From IMG/VR virus record IMGVR_UViG_3300006749_000029, positions 1 through 41,805 of that record: 41,805 nt of DNA; one strand, given 5' to 3'. Shown piece after piece: positions 1 through 6,741 of this stretch; the stretch's first letter is position 1; every line of letters begins with the position of its first letter. The position numbers and the translations under genes are program-made. This DNA comes from a virus. The notes beneath the pieces were generated by a model that saw nothing but the letters and a program-made list of their open reading frames with translations, did not search any database and was not told where the DNA came from.

Positions 1-151
1 CAATCTTAATGACAATGGCTTAACTGCACCAACGACTTGGTACAGAATGGGTGATGGTGATACAAGCCCAAACTTAACAGACAATGGTAGTGGTGGTGAT
101 AATGCTACTATGTACAACGTCTCTACATTCTCAACTGACGTACCTACTTAA
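1..151 (+). CDS. LamG-type lectin protein, C-terminal fragment (cut by left edge)
   Basis: Frame starting at base 2 is open from the window edge to the TAA at 149-151, giving the last 49 residues of a protein. It contains WYRMGDGDT, a GSGG turn and an STFSTDVPT ending. The same trailer closes both lectin domains of the next gene and the lectin gene after it, so this is very probably the end of another LamG-like protein. The gene is partial, so its length and N-terminal anchor cannot be seen. The next start codon follows 9 bases after the stop, which suggests one operon of related receptor-binding or virion-surface lectins. The family assignment rests on the trailer alone, because the LamG jelly-roll itself lies outside the window. 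Confidence 0.75.
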   Translation, partial: NLNDNGLTAPTTWYRMGDGDTSPNLTDNGSGGDNATMYNVSTFSTDVPT

Positions 152-2312
152 ACTAACACTATGTCACAATACTATAGAAGCATACTAAACACCCTAACAG
201 TTCCGTTCACTAATACCAAGAGTATAGAACTTGACGGAGTGGACGATTATGTCAGCTTGTCTACAATTACGTTGAGTGCGGAGTTTTCGATTTCAGCTTG
301 GATTAAACCAACTGTTTTGGGTAGCAACACAAGCACTATAATAAACACGGGTACAAATAATTCAAATCGAATAGGCATTTATAACGCAACAAATTTGCAA
401 TTTAAATTAGGTGGCAGCAATGTGTTTTTAACTGAGAGCGGTGGTAATAATTTTGTGACTAATGTATGGCAGCACGTTTTGATAGTTAGAGACAGTAGCA
501 ATAATATTAGTGCTTGGCGAAATGGTGCGGCTTTTGGCTCTTCGGTTTCTAATTCTAACACGGCTACTTTAGACAGTATTTTCAGATTCAACAATTCAGT
601 ATATAGCAGTGGACATTTAGACGAGTTTGCTATTTGGAACTCCGACCAATCTGCAAACGTAGCAACCATTTACAACGGGGGTATACCTAACGACATCAGC
701 TCATTATCTCCTATCAATTGGTGGAGATGTGGAGACGGAGATACTGCACCTACTTTAATTGACCACGGCTCAGGAGGTAATAACGGAACAATGACAAACT
801 TCAGTACATTCAGTACGGATGTACCTATTGAGTTATTCAGTAGAAAGAGTATATTGCTTGATGGAGTAGATGACTTAGTAACAATGGGTAATGTTTTAGA
901 AACGTCCGACACAGGTACATCTGCATTTAGCGTATCTTGTTGGTATAAAACAACTAATAGTGGGACTCAAATGTTTGTAGCTAAGCAAACAAATGGGAGT
1001 CCGTTCAATGGTTTTTCTTTGTCTATGCAACCAAACAATAAATTAAGCTTTTTTCTAGGGTCAATAACAGGTAACAAATATCTTTATACTCAAACCACGA
1101 ATTTGAGTACGCATAGTGACGGCAATTGGCATCATTTAGTTGTCACTTATGATGGTAGTAGAAGCACATCAGGTATGACAATGTATTTTAATGGAGTTGT
1201 AAAGTCATTAACAAGTGTCCGTAATGTTGCACCTGAAGGAATACAAAACAGTAAAGACTTTATGATTGGTGCAAGAGGGACAGCTACATCATCAGGAGGT
1301 AGGTTTACAGGTAATATTGATGAGGTAGCATATTTTACGTCTGAACTTTCTGCAAGTGATGTGACAAGCATTTACAACGGAGGTGTACCTAATGACATAA
1401 GCAGTCTTTCACCATTATCGTGGTGGCGATGCGGAGATGGTGATACAGCCCCGACCTTAACTGATAATGGCTCAGGAGGTAACAATGGTACGATGACTAA
1501 TTTCTCAACCTTTTCAACTGACGTACCTACATAATATGCCAATGCAAATCTCAATATCAAATGCCATCGGTGGCGGCGGTGGTGCTCAAGGAGCAGGCGG
1601 CTCATCCTTTCCAAATACAAAGTCTATACTAATGGACGGAGCAGATGACTATGTAGATGCAAATAGCGTAATTAATACAGTTAAGTCTAATAACGAAGGA
1701 ACTGTTAGCGTTTGGGTAAACCCAAATAATTTAGTTAGTGGGATGAGGTTTTTTTGTTTTTTTGCAAGTAGTCAAACCCGCCAATTTTTAAATATGGGCT
1801 ACAGTACAGGTAGCAATATTTTTGTTCAAATGCGAAGCACACCTTTTTCATCGTCCGGATTTTTTCTGTATACTGATACTAATCATTTGTCAGTCGGAAC
1901 TTGGACACACATATCTTTAGTTCAAGATGGTGTAAGTGCTAAAATATATGTTAATGCCGTTGAAGTACCACAAACTTTTTTAGTGGCTAACAATGACCAA
2001 AAATGGCTAAATGATATGAACAATTTAGACAGTTTAAATCTTGGTAGGCTTAAAACACAAGATACCGACCAAGGCTATTGGAATGGTAACCTTGATGAAT
2101 TCAGTTATTTTGATTATGCTTTAAGTGCAACAGATATTTCTACAATATACAATAGTGGTGTTCCAAATAATTTAAATGACCTAAGTACACCACCAATTAT
2201 ATGGTATCGTTGTGGAGATGGTGATACTGCACCGACACTTACGGACCACGGTAGTGGTGGCAATAATGCAACAATGGAAAACTTTAGTACATTCTCATCA
2301 GATGTACCTACT
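38..2312 (+). repeat. Four copies of a 36-38-residue lectin trailer
   Basis: The trailer W(W/Y)R(C/M)GDGDT, GSGG(N/D)N(G/A)TM and FS.FS(T/S)DVP occurs at about 38-148, 719-826, 1421-1528 and 2202-2312. It ends every lectin unit, including the internal one of the two-domain gene. The amino acids are strongly conserved while the DNA copies differ at many third positions, so the copies are old and held by selection on the protein. The trailer could be a structural cap of the fold or a docking strap. No published function is known to me. Confidence 0.8.
161..1534 (+). CDS. Double LamG/concanavalin-A-like lectin protein
   Basis: This 457-residue protein is made of two similar units. Unit 1 spans about residues 18-222 and unit 2 about 228-456. 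Each opens with a KSI.LDGVDD strand, carries W-containing beta strands (for example WQHVLIVRDSS and WHHLVVTYDGS) and a late DE(F/V)A strand, and ends with a WWRCGDGDTAPTL trailer followed by GSGGNNGTM and STFSTDVP. This is the laminin-G/pentraxin-like jelly-roll fold common in tail-spike and surface proteins of marine phages. It probably binds host or environmental glycans on the virion surface. There is no signal peptide and no long virion-anchor domain. Only about 12 unrelated residues precede unit 1, so attachment may be through another structural protein. Similar genes lie on both sides. The fold call is firm. The receptor-binding role is inferred. Confidence 0.85.
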   Translation: MSQYYRSILNTLTVPFTNTKSIELDGVDDYVSLSTITLSAEFSISAWIKPTVLGSNTSTIINTGTNNSNRIGIYNATNLQFKLGGSNVFLTESGGNNFVTNVWQHVLIVRDSSNNISAWRNGAAFGSSVSNSNTATLDSIFRFNNSVYSSGHLDEFAIWNSDQSANVATIYNGGIPNDISSLSPINWWRCGDGDTAPTLIDHGSGGNNGTMTNFSTFSTDVPIELFSRKSILLDGVDDLVTMGNVLETSDTGTSAFSVSCWYKTTNSGTQMFVAKQTNGSPFNGFSLSMQPNNKLSFFLGSITGNKYLYTQTTNLSTHSDGNWHHLVVTYDGSRSTSGMTMYFNGVVKSLTSVRNVAPEGIQNSKDFMIGARGTATSSGGRFTGNIDEVAYFTSELSASDVTSIYNGGVPNDISSLSPLSWWRCGDGDTAPTLTDNGSGGNNGTMTNFSTFSTDVPT

Positions 2313-2315
2313 TAA
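1536..2315 (+). CDS. LamG/concanavalin-A-like lectin protein with glycine-rich leader
   Basis: This 259-residue protein has one LamG-like domain. An N-terminal stretch of about 25 residues rich in Gly (IGGGGGAQGAGGSS) leads into KSILMDGADDYV, then jelly-roll strands including WTHISLVQDG and LDEFSYFDYALS. It ends with the family trailer (WYRCGDGDTAPTL, GSGGNNATM, FSSDVPT). The ATG lies one base after the stop of the preceding lectin gene, which indicates co-translation. The Gly-rich leader looks like a flexible linker between a short attachment peptide and the lectin head. The likely role is carbohydrate recognition on the particle surface. Which virion part carries it cannot be told from the sequence. 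Confidence 0.85.
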   Translation: MPMQISISNAIGGGGGAQGAGGSSFPNTKSILMDGADDYVDANSVINTVKSNNEGTVSVWVNPNNLVSGMRFFCFFASSQTRQFLNMGYSTGSNIFVQMRSTPFSSSGFFLYTDTNHLSVGTWTHISLVQDGVSAKIYVNAVEVPQTFLVANNDQKWLNDMNNLDSLNLGRLKTQDTDQGYWNGNLDEFSYFDYALSATDISTIYNSGVPNNLNDLSTPPIIWYRCGDGDTAPTLTDHGSGGNNATMENFSTFSSDVPT

Positions 2316-2324
2316 AAAAAGTAT

Positions 2325-2332
2325 TATCTTTG
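2325..2332 (+). promoter_or_regulatory. Bacteroidota-type -7 box, TATCTTTG
   Basis: TATCTTTG followed by TATA matches the Bacteroidota sigma-factor -7 consensus TAnnTTTG. It sits 9 bases after the lectin stop and 17 bases before the ATG at 2349. No clear TTG -33 element is present. The surroundings are A-rich. Six further near-identical boxes occur in the left arm. Confidence 0.7.
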
Positions 2333-2348
2333 TATAAAATAAAAAACT

Positions 2349-2609
2349 ATGAGCCTAAGAGTAGCAGACACATATATCACAGTAGCAATAGCTGACCTTC
2401 CAAAGATTGACTTCGCACAGGTCGGAGAGACAGACGAGAACACAATACGTAAATCGCTTGATGGTACTGAGTTTGTTCTTAAGTATAACGCAGAGCCATC
2501 ATTCATATCTGATGGAACGGTAACACCTCTACAGACAATGACTCACGCACAATGCCTTACTCTCATGGCTACACCTGAATGGTCAGAGCCAATACCTATA
2601 GAAGAGTAA
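2349..2609 (+). CDS. Small hypothetical phage protein (86 aa)
   Basis: An acidic 86-residue protein starting MSLRVADTYITVAIADLP and ending SEPIPIEE. No signal peptide, membrane segment or catalytic motif is visible. It follows directly behind a -7 box, with an A-rich leader (AAAATAAAAAACT) in place of a Shine-Dalgarno site. Its stop TAA overlaps the ATG of the next gene (TAATG), so the two are probably translationally coupled. The position between lectin genes and lysis genes suggests a minor virion or late-expressed accessory protein, but nothing in the sequence assigns a function. I do not recognise the family. Confidence 0.75.
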   Translation: MSLRVADTYITVAIADLPKIDFAQVGETDENTIRKSLDGTEFVLKYNAEPSFISDGTVTPLQTMTHAQCLTLMATPEWSEPIPIEE

Positions 2610-2773
2610 TGCATCAAAATATACTAGCAGTCCTATATTACACCTCATCGCTTATCACGTCCCTTATATTATTATATACTAAGGAGCTTCATTTCAAGAG
2701 CTTAGGAGTAATGCTCATGCTATATACTATCTATATGGTTGTTAGTGAGTATGAGCGATTGACTGAAGACTAA
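2609..2773 (+). CDS. Small two-helix membrane protein (54 aa)
   Basis: The start is taken as the ATG at 2609, whose A is the last base of the preceding TAA stop (TAATG coupling). An upstream in-frame ATG at 2579 would only add ten residues inside the previous gene. The product has two hydrophobic helices: about residues 4-22 (ILAVLYYTSSLITSLILLY) and 30-46 (SLGVMLMLYTIYMVVS). A short charged tail (EYERLTED) follows. It resembles a hairpin-type holin or other lysis accessory protein, which fits the amidase and holin genes about 0.6-1.7 kb downstream. Size and topology are the only evidence. Confidence 0.65.
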   Translation: MHQNILAVLYYTSSLITSLILLYTKELHFKSLGVMLMLYTIYMVVSEYERLTED

Positions 2774-2800
2774 GTGTTTCTACATATAAAAAAATAATAC

Positions 2801-2808
2801 TATCTTTG
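2801..2808 (+). promoter_or_regulatory. Bacteroidota-type -7 box, TATCTTTG
   Basis: TATCTTTG within AATACTATCTTTGTATAT lies 21 bases before the ATG at 2829, in a 55-base AT-rich gap after the membrane-protein gene. It matches the box at 2325 over more than ten bases. No -33 TTG is at the usual spacing. Confidence 0.7.
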
Positions 2809-2828
2809 TATATATATAAAAGATAGAA

Positions 2829-3095
2829 ATGGCTTACGAAAAATTACAAGCTCGAAGAGCAGCAGCGGTCACTCCAAGTGACACAGTAACAATCCCAAGT
2901 ATATCCGCAGCAGACGGTAAAGGTAACAATGGTTGCGTACTATACGTTGGTGTAGCCGGTGACGTTAAAGTTACCACAGCAGGTGGCGATGACGTAACAT
3001 TCACAGGGATACTTGCGGGTAGCTTTATACCTGTTCAAGTGGTAAAAGTATTTGCAACAGGAACAACAGCTACAAATATCGTTGCACTTTGGTAG
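2829..3095 (+). CDS. Small beta-rich structural protein (88 aa)
   Basis: An 88-residue protein starting MAYEKLQARRAAAVTPSDT, followed by alternating beta-prone segments (GNNGCVLYVGVAGDVKVTTAGG, with GTTATNIVALW at the C-terminus). The pattern of short strands, Gly/Thr richness and an ending in NIVALW is one I associate with small virion proteins of marine phages. It has its own promoter box immediately upstream, consistent with high late expression of a structural or decoration protein. No catalytic motif or membrane helix is seen. The structural role is inferred from composition and context only. Confidence 0.7.
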   Translation: MAYEKLQARRAAAVTPSDTVTIPSISAADGKGNNGCVLYVGVAGDVKVTTAGGDDVTFTGILAGSFIPVQVVKVFATGTTATNIVALW

Positions 3096-3150
3096 ACTTC
3101 TATTCAACATATACACATAACATTAGTATTAAGTACATAATAAAAAAATA

Positions 3151-3414
3151 ATGTCACAGATAAACGAAAAGACCAAAATAAATTTATCACCAAAGAATCT
3201 TTTATTTATCATTGGTCTTGTGGCAACTTTTGTAAGTATGTACTTCAAACTCCACGCAGAGGTGGAGGATGCCAAGCGTTTACCTTTAAGAGACACTCAG
3301 GTTGATGCGGCAATCATAAAGACATCAAATGAGATTGAGTTCATAAAATCTGAGATTGGCGAAATCAAAGGTCAGCTTCAGACTATGGAACAACGTCTCT
3401 ATGAACTTCAATAG
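3151..3414 (+). CDS. Membrane-anchored coiled-coil protein, lysis accessory or holin-like (87 aa)
   Basis: A single transmembrane helix at residues 16-32 (NLLFIIGLVATFVSMYF) follows a short polar N-terminus. After it comes a helical region ending in a coiled coil over residues 55-87, with heptad-like spacing of I, L and M. One anchor plus a coiled coil is typical of spanin-like or holin-accessory proteins, and the amidase gene begins 7 bases after its stop. It could equally be a Bacteroidota phage holin, because the window holds three candidate membrane lysis proteins. The start has an A-rich leader (AATAAAAAAATA). Confidence 0.65.
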   Translation: MSQINEKTKINLSPKNLLFIIGLVATFVSMYFKLHAEVEDAKRLPLRDTQVDAAIIKTSNEIEFIKSEIGEIKGQLQTMEQRLYELQ

Positions 3415-3420
3415 TAGATT

Positions 3421-4080
3421 ATGGGAAAATTATGTCCGTGCTGTAAGCAGCCGTTACAGAGTAGGTCTAAGTATGTTTGGATTCTTGACAATGGCCACGG
3501 AGGGATTATTGATGGTGTTTATCAGACACCCGGAAAGCGTAGTCCTATTTGGGATGATGGCACTCAGTTGTTTGAAGGTGAGTTTAATCGTGCTGTAGTA
3601 AAACGCATTGCTGAGTATTGCGAGAAAAACAAGATAGATTATATAAACTTGGTAGATACCAACGAGGATGTACCTCTATCTACAAGAGTTAAGTTGGCTA
3701 ACGAGGTTTATCGTGAATCAGACAAGCCCTGTATATATATAAGCGTACACGCAAATGGATTTAGCGATGAGTCCGCAAATGGTTGGGAGGTGTTTACATC
3801 TCCGGGAGAGACTCAGTCGGATGTTATAGCAACAGCTCTATATGAAGAAGCAGAGAAAGAGTTTCCAAGATATAAGATGCGTAAGGATACAACGGATGGT
3901 GATGTAGACAAGGAGTCAAGCTTCTATGTTCTTATTCACACAGCTATGCCTGCGGTACTCTCTGAGAACTTCTTTATGACCAACGAGAAGGAATGTAAGA
4001 ATATTCTTCTAAGCGAGGAAGGAAGAGACCGGGTTGCAAAGATTCACACTGAAATGATAAATAAAATAGAAAGCAAATGA
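3421..4080 (+). CDS. N-acetylmuramoyl-L-alanine amidase endolysin (Amidase_3 type)
   Basis: This 219-residue zinc amidase cleaves the bond between N-acetylmuramic acid and L-alanine in peptidoglycan. Zinc ligands of the Amidase_3 family are visible as H26 in LDNGHGG, E54 in FEGEFN and H110 in ISVHANGF. The catalytic glutamate is E182 in VLSENFFMTN. Extra and unusual is the short N-terminal CPCC stretch (C5, C7, C8) before the domain, which may bind metal or form a disulfide. There is no signal peptide, so release through a holin is expected. The stop overlaps the downstream holin start as ATGA at 4077-4080, coupling the two lysis genes. It is the endolysin of the lysis cassette. A role as a virion-borne lysin is less likely given this context. 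Confidence 0.92.
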   Translation: MGKLCPCCKQPLQSRSKYVWILDNGHGGIIDGVYQTPGKRSPIWDDGTQLFEGEFNRAVVKRIAEYCEKNKIDYINLVDTNEDVPLSTRVKLANEVYRESDKPCIYISVHANGFSDESANGWEVFTSPGETQSDVIATALYEEAEKEFPRYKMRKDTTDGDVDKESSFYVLIHTAMPAVLSENFFMTNEKECKNILLSEEGRDRVAKIHTEMINKIESK

Positions 4081-4472
4081 AAGAGATTTTAATGAGACTG
4101 TTCGGTAAAGGAACAGACGTAGCAGGAAAGGTTGGCGGATTAGTAGACCGATTCGTGAGGACTAAAGATGAGAAGGCAGAGTTTGAGAAGGAGATGACAA
4201 AGATTCTAATAGATGCCGAGGCTGATATGCAGAAAAACGTAACAGATAGATGGAAAGCAGACATGGGTTCTGATTCTTGGCTATCTAAGAATGTACGCCC
4301 ATTGGTCTTGATGTTTTTAATTTTCAACACTATGCTGTTGATATTTATTGATGCGGGACAGATTAAGTTTAAGGTTGAGGACAATTGGGTGGACTTACTT
4401 CAGGTTCTTTTACTTACTGTTATTGCCGCATACTTTGGTGGTAGAACAGTAGAGAAGACAAGAAAGAAATAA
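4077..4472 (+). CDS. Holin of the GTA/3TM type
   Basis: A 131-residue protein with an amphipathic, charged N-terminal half (residues 1-66). The motif SWLSKNVRPLVL (67-78) leads into a first transmembrane helix (about 74-92), and a second helix follows at about 105-121 (WVDLLQVLLLTVIAAYF). A basic tail (TRKK) ends it. The W.(S/T)KNVRPLV signature before the first helix is the hallmark of the family of holins described for gene-transfer-agent release (PF11351). It would permeabilise the inner membrane so the upstream amidase can reach peptidoglycan. Translation is coupled through the ATGA overlap. Only two helices are clear here instead of three. Confidence 0.82.
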   Translation: MKEILMRLFGKGTDVAGKVGGLVDRFVRTKDEKAEFEKEMTKILIDAEADMQKNVTDRWKADMGSDSWLSKNVRPLVLMFLIFNTMLLIFIDAGQIKFKVEDNWVDLLQVLLLTVIAAYFGGRTVEKTRKK

Positions 4473-4476
4473 TTCT

Positions 4477-4484
4477 TATCTTTG
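4477..4484 (+). promoter_or_regulatory. Bacteroidota-type -7 box, TATCTTTG
   Basis: TATCTTTGTAGG lies 5 bases after the holin stop and 22 bases before the ATG at 4506. It is identical over eight bases to the boxes at 2325 and 2801. No -33 element stands out because the upstream bases are holin codons. Confidence 0.7.
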
Positions 4485-4505
4485 TAGGTAATAAAATTAA
4501 ATAGA

Positions 4506-4733
4506 ATGAAACTTGATGAAAAAGAACTTACTGTATTGCAAGGATTGCAGTCAGAGTTCAACAATACCAAAATGAACTTAGCAAGTATTGAGCTACAGAA
4601 GTACGACACACTAAAGAAGCTCGATGTATTAAAAGAACATTTTGCTAAACACGAAGAAGAACTAGTAAAAAAATATGGAGCCGATGCTGTCATAAACTTA
4701 CAGACAGGAGAGGTATCAGAAAAAAAAGATTAA
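4506..4733 (+). CDS. Small coiled-coil protein (75 aa)
   Basis: An almost entirely helical, charged 75-residue protein. Residues 5-55 show heptad repeats (for example LQGLQSEF and LKKLDVLKEHF), giving a predicted coiled coil. The C-terminus is a short turn-rich segment (YGADAVINLQTGEV) and a lysine tail. It is transcribed from its own box and followed one base later by a fibre-like gene. Small coiled-coil proteins of this shape occur near structural genes in many flavobacterial phages. Chaperone, scaffold or linker roles are possible but not shown. Confidence 0.75.
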   Translation: MKLDEKELTVLQGLQSEFNNTKMNLASIELQKYDTLKKLDVLKEHFAKHEEELVKKYGADAVINLQTGEVSEKKD

Positions 4734-4734
4734 G

Positions 4735-5667
4735 ATGGCAAGAATAAGTACATATAGTAACGCAAGCCCTGTGACCTTATCGGACAAGGTAATAGGAACA
4801 TCAGTAGGAGCAACACCCGCCAATGCAACAAAAAACTTTTTGGTTAGTGATATCCTTGCATTGTTTGAGGGTCAGATTACTTTGCAGGATGTACTTAATG
4901 CAGGTAATACAGCTACTCAAGATATAATACTTACAGGAAACATTACTCAATCAGGAGGAGCTGTTACATTAGGAGGAACTGTAAAAGACTTTAATGGTAG
5001 CCTTGGTAATAACGGTGAGACTCTTGTATGTAATGCAAGCGGTCAGCTTGTTTTTGGTTCAGGTCTTTCTAATCAAAACCTTGACCAAGTTTTAGCTATA
5101 GGTAATACTGCAACAAACAATATAAACTTAACAGGAGATATTACTCAAGCAGGAGCATACAATTATAGTAGTGGTCAGTTTACCATGGCTGCAACAGGCA
5201 CAATGGTATTAGGTGGGCCATTAACCTGTAATAGCTCTATTAGCCTTACAGGCACTGTAAAAGATTACAATGATACATTGGGTACGGATGGTAAAATACT
5301 TGTTTCAAATGCAAGTGGTCAAGTTACTTGGCAAGATAATGGAAATATAAGCAAACCTGTTAATAATCTTGGTCCATTCATATCGTCTTATCAATTAGCA
5401 TTAAGTGATGCTAATGGTGTGGTAGTAGCAACTAACTCAAGCCCTGTAACTATAGATATACCGGCAAATTCTACGACTGCCATTCCTATAGGAACTACAG
5501 TTACAATTATTCAAGAGGGGCCGGGACAGGTCATAGTTCAAGGTTTATCTACAGTTACTTTAAATGCCTCAGGAGGAAAGAAAAAATCTGCATCGTTGTT
5601 TGCTGTTATGGATTTAGTAAAAACACAAACTAATGTTTGGTATTTATCCGGTGAAAGAGTATTATAA
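4735..5667 (+). CDS. Repeat-containing fibre-like virion protein (310 aa)
   Basis: The sequence is dominated by Asn, Thr, Gly and Ser and carries two related units of about 80-95 residues. The first includes LQDVLNAGNTATQDIILTGNIT and a GTVKDFNGSLG segment. The second includes LDQVLAIGNTATNNINLTGDIT and a GTVKDYNDTLG segment. Both end in an NASGQ(L/V) strand. Such LDQVL..GNTAT blocks are common in tail fibre and head fibre proteins and probably trimerise as beta structure. The C-terminal third (from about residue 210) is unrelated, with a beta-rich domain typical of virion tips (ending TNVWYLSGERVL). The start follows the previous stop by one base. The role as a fibre or appendage is inferred. 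Confidence 0.75.
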   Translation: MARISTYSNASPVTLSDKVIGTSVGATPANATKNFLVSDILALFEGQITLQDVLNAGNTATQDIILTGNITQSGGAVTLGGTVKDFNGSLGNNGETLVCNASGQLVFGSGLSNQNLDQVLAIGNTATNNINLTGDITQAGAYNYSSGQFTMAATGTMVLGGPLTCNSSISLTGTVKDYNDTLGTDGKILVSNASGQVTWQDNGNISKPVNNLGPFISSYQLALSDANGVVVATNSSPVTIDIPANSTTAIPIGTTVTIIQEGPGQVIVQGLSTVTLNASGGKKKSASLFAVMDLVKTQTNVWYLSGERVL

Positions 5668-5671
5668 TTAA

Positions 5672-5896
5672 ATGGACATTAGAAAGATATCTATAGGGCC
5701 TGACTATAAGGGTGGTGCAATGCATTACATTGTAGGTCAAGAGGTATTAGGTTCCAAGTACACAATCCATCTAATAAAATTTTATCCTGAGAGCGAGTCT
5801 ATTAAGATATGGATTCAGCAGGGAGACGAGATAATGATGTGGAAGGAGTTCACACGCACAATGCCAATTTCAATCGAGTACAATATAAATTTTTAA
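5672..5896 (+). CDS. Small hypothetical protein (74 aa)
   Basis: A 74-residue protein with alternating hydrophobic strands (MHYIVGQEVL, YTIHLIKF, IKIWIQQGDEIMMWKEF), probably a small beta domain with no visible active site or membrane anchor. It lies 4 bases after the fibre-like gene and directly abuts the next gene, whose ATG begins immediately after this stop. Co-transcription with the co-chaperonin-like and packaging genes is expected. I do not recognise the family. Confidence 0.7.
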   Translation: MDIRKISIGPDYKGGAMHYIVGQEVLGSKYTIHLIKFYPESESIKIWIQQGDEIMMWKEFTRTMPISIEYNINF

Positions 5897-6460
5897 ATGA
5901 AGTCACCGTTTTACTTTATAACTAAATCAGAAAACGGCAAGCGATATGACAACACAAAAGAGATAGGGGGAATAGATTTTATAACAAGTACCTCAGAAGA
6001 AGACCATCAGTTCTCAACTCGCTATGCCAAGGTCATCGAAACACCACTAGGATATGAAGGTCCTATACAGAAGGATGACACCCTACTAGTACATCACAAT
6101 GTATTCAAGTTCTATAACGATATCAAAGGCCGTCAACAAAGTGGTAAGAGCTTTTTTAAGGAAGACCTTTTCTTTATAGATGAGGAGCAGTTCTTTATGT
6201 ATAGTCACAATGGAGAGTGGCACTCATATGATAGATACTGCTTTGTCAAGCCTATACCTGCAGAAGAATCTTATATGTTTAAGCCATTCTCTGAGGAGCC
6301 ACTGATGGGTGAGATGATGTATCCAAATGAATACCTTATATCTAAAGGAATTAATAAGGGGGATAGAGTATGTTTTAAACCTGACAGCGAGTATGAGTTT
6401 AATGTAGATGGTGAGAAGCTATACAGGATGTATGACCATCAGATAACAATAAAACTATAA
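5897..6460 (+). CDS. Possible GroES-like co-chaperonin with duplicated barrel (187 aa)
   Basis: The protein has two halves of related shape. The first contains AKVIETPLGYEGPIQKDDTLLVHHNVF and the second GINKGDRVCFKPDSEYEFNVDGEKLYRMYDHQITI. The second half follows the co-chaperonin pattern: a glycine-aspartate turn before a hydrophobic strand, a charged loop, an (V/L)DGE.L(Y/L) strand and a closing D.I.I strand. Between them lies a long charged insert that could act as the mobile loop. In T4 the phage co-chaperonin gp31 replaces GroES for capsid protein folding. A position just upstream of the packaging and capsid genes fits such a role. Overall identity to GroES is low by eye and the family could be something else. 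The stop overlaps the next ATG (TAATG). Confidence 0.45.
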   Translation: MKSPFYFITKSENGKRYDNTKEIGGIDFITSTSEEDHQFSTRYAKVIETPLGYEGPIQKDDTLLVHHNVFKFYNDIKGRQQSGKSFFKEDLFFIDEEQFFMYSHNGEWHSYDRYCFVKPIPAEESYMFKPFSEEPLMGEMMYPNEYLISKGINKGDRVCFKPDSEYEFNVDGEKLYRMYDHQITIKL

Positions 6461-6741
6461 TGGAGACAAAGGATATTAAACTTCAGATTATAAACGCAGG
6501 AATGAAAGCTGTTGAGCAGTTAATAAAGGTTGCTAAGGAAGATATTATCAAGCCTGACCCTGACGATGAGCTAGCTGCAGATAGATTAAAGAATGCTGCT
6601 GCTACAAAAAAGTTAGCTATATTTGATGCATTCGAGATACTCTCAAAGATAGAGGGCGAGAAAAGAAACATAGAGGTCTCAGAGAGAGGAGAGACGAAGA
6701 TAGATACTAAACAAGGATTTGCAGAACGAAGGTCAAAATAA
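6460..6741 (+). CDS. terS: Terminase small subunit (probable)
   Basis: A 93-residue, highly helical and charged protein directly upstream of, and overlapping, the large terminase gene. The core has DPDDELAADRLKNAAATK and AIFDAFEILSKIE, a helix-turn-helix-like pair followed by a basic and acidic tail. Its ATG overlaps the preceding stop (TAATG) and its last 23 bases overlap the TTG start of the large subunit, so the gene order and coupling match a small terminase that recognises packaging sites and stimulates the large subunit. The assignment rests mainly on position, size and helix content. Confidence 0.65.
   Translation: METKDIKLQIINAGMKAVEQLIKVAKEDIIKPDPDDELAADRLKNAAATKKLAIFDAFEILSKIEGEKRNIEVSERGETKIDTKQGFAERRSK

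Noticed and set aside
38-2312. Diversity-generating retroelement with lectin variable repeats
   Set aside because: No reverse transcriptase or template repeat is seen, and the lectin copies differ at silent positions instead of adenines.
2579-2608. Upstream start of the 54-residue membrane protein
   Set aside because: The TAATG overlap at 2607-2611 fits translational coupling, and the extra ten residues lie inside the previous gene.
3356-3598. Second-frame open frame across the amidase start
   Set aside because: It overlaps the ends of two supported genes, and its hydrophobic pieces come from the out-of-frame reading of the amidase N-terminus.
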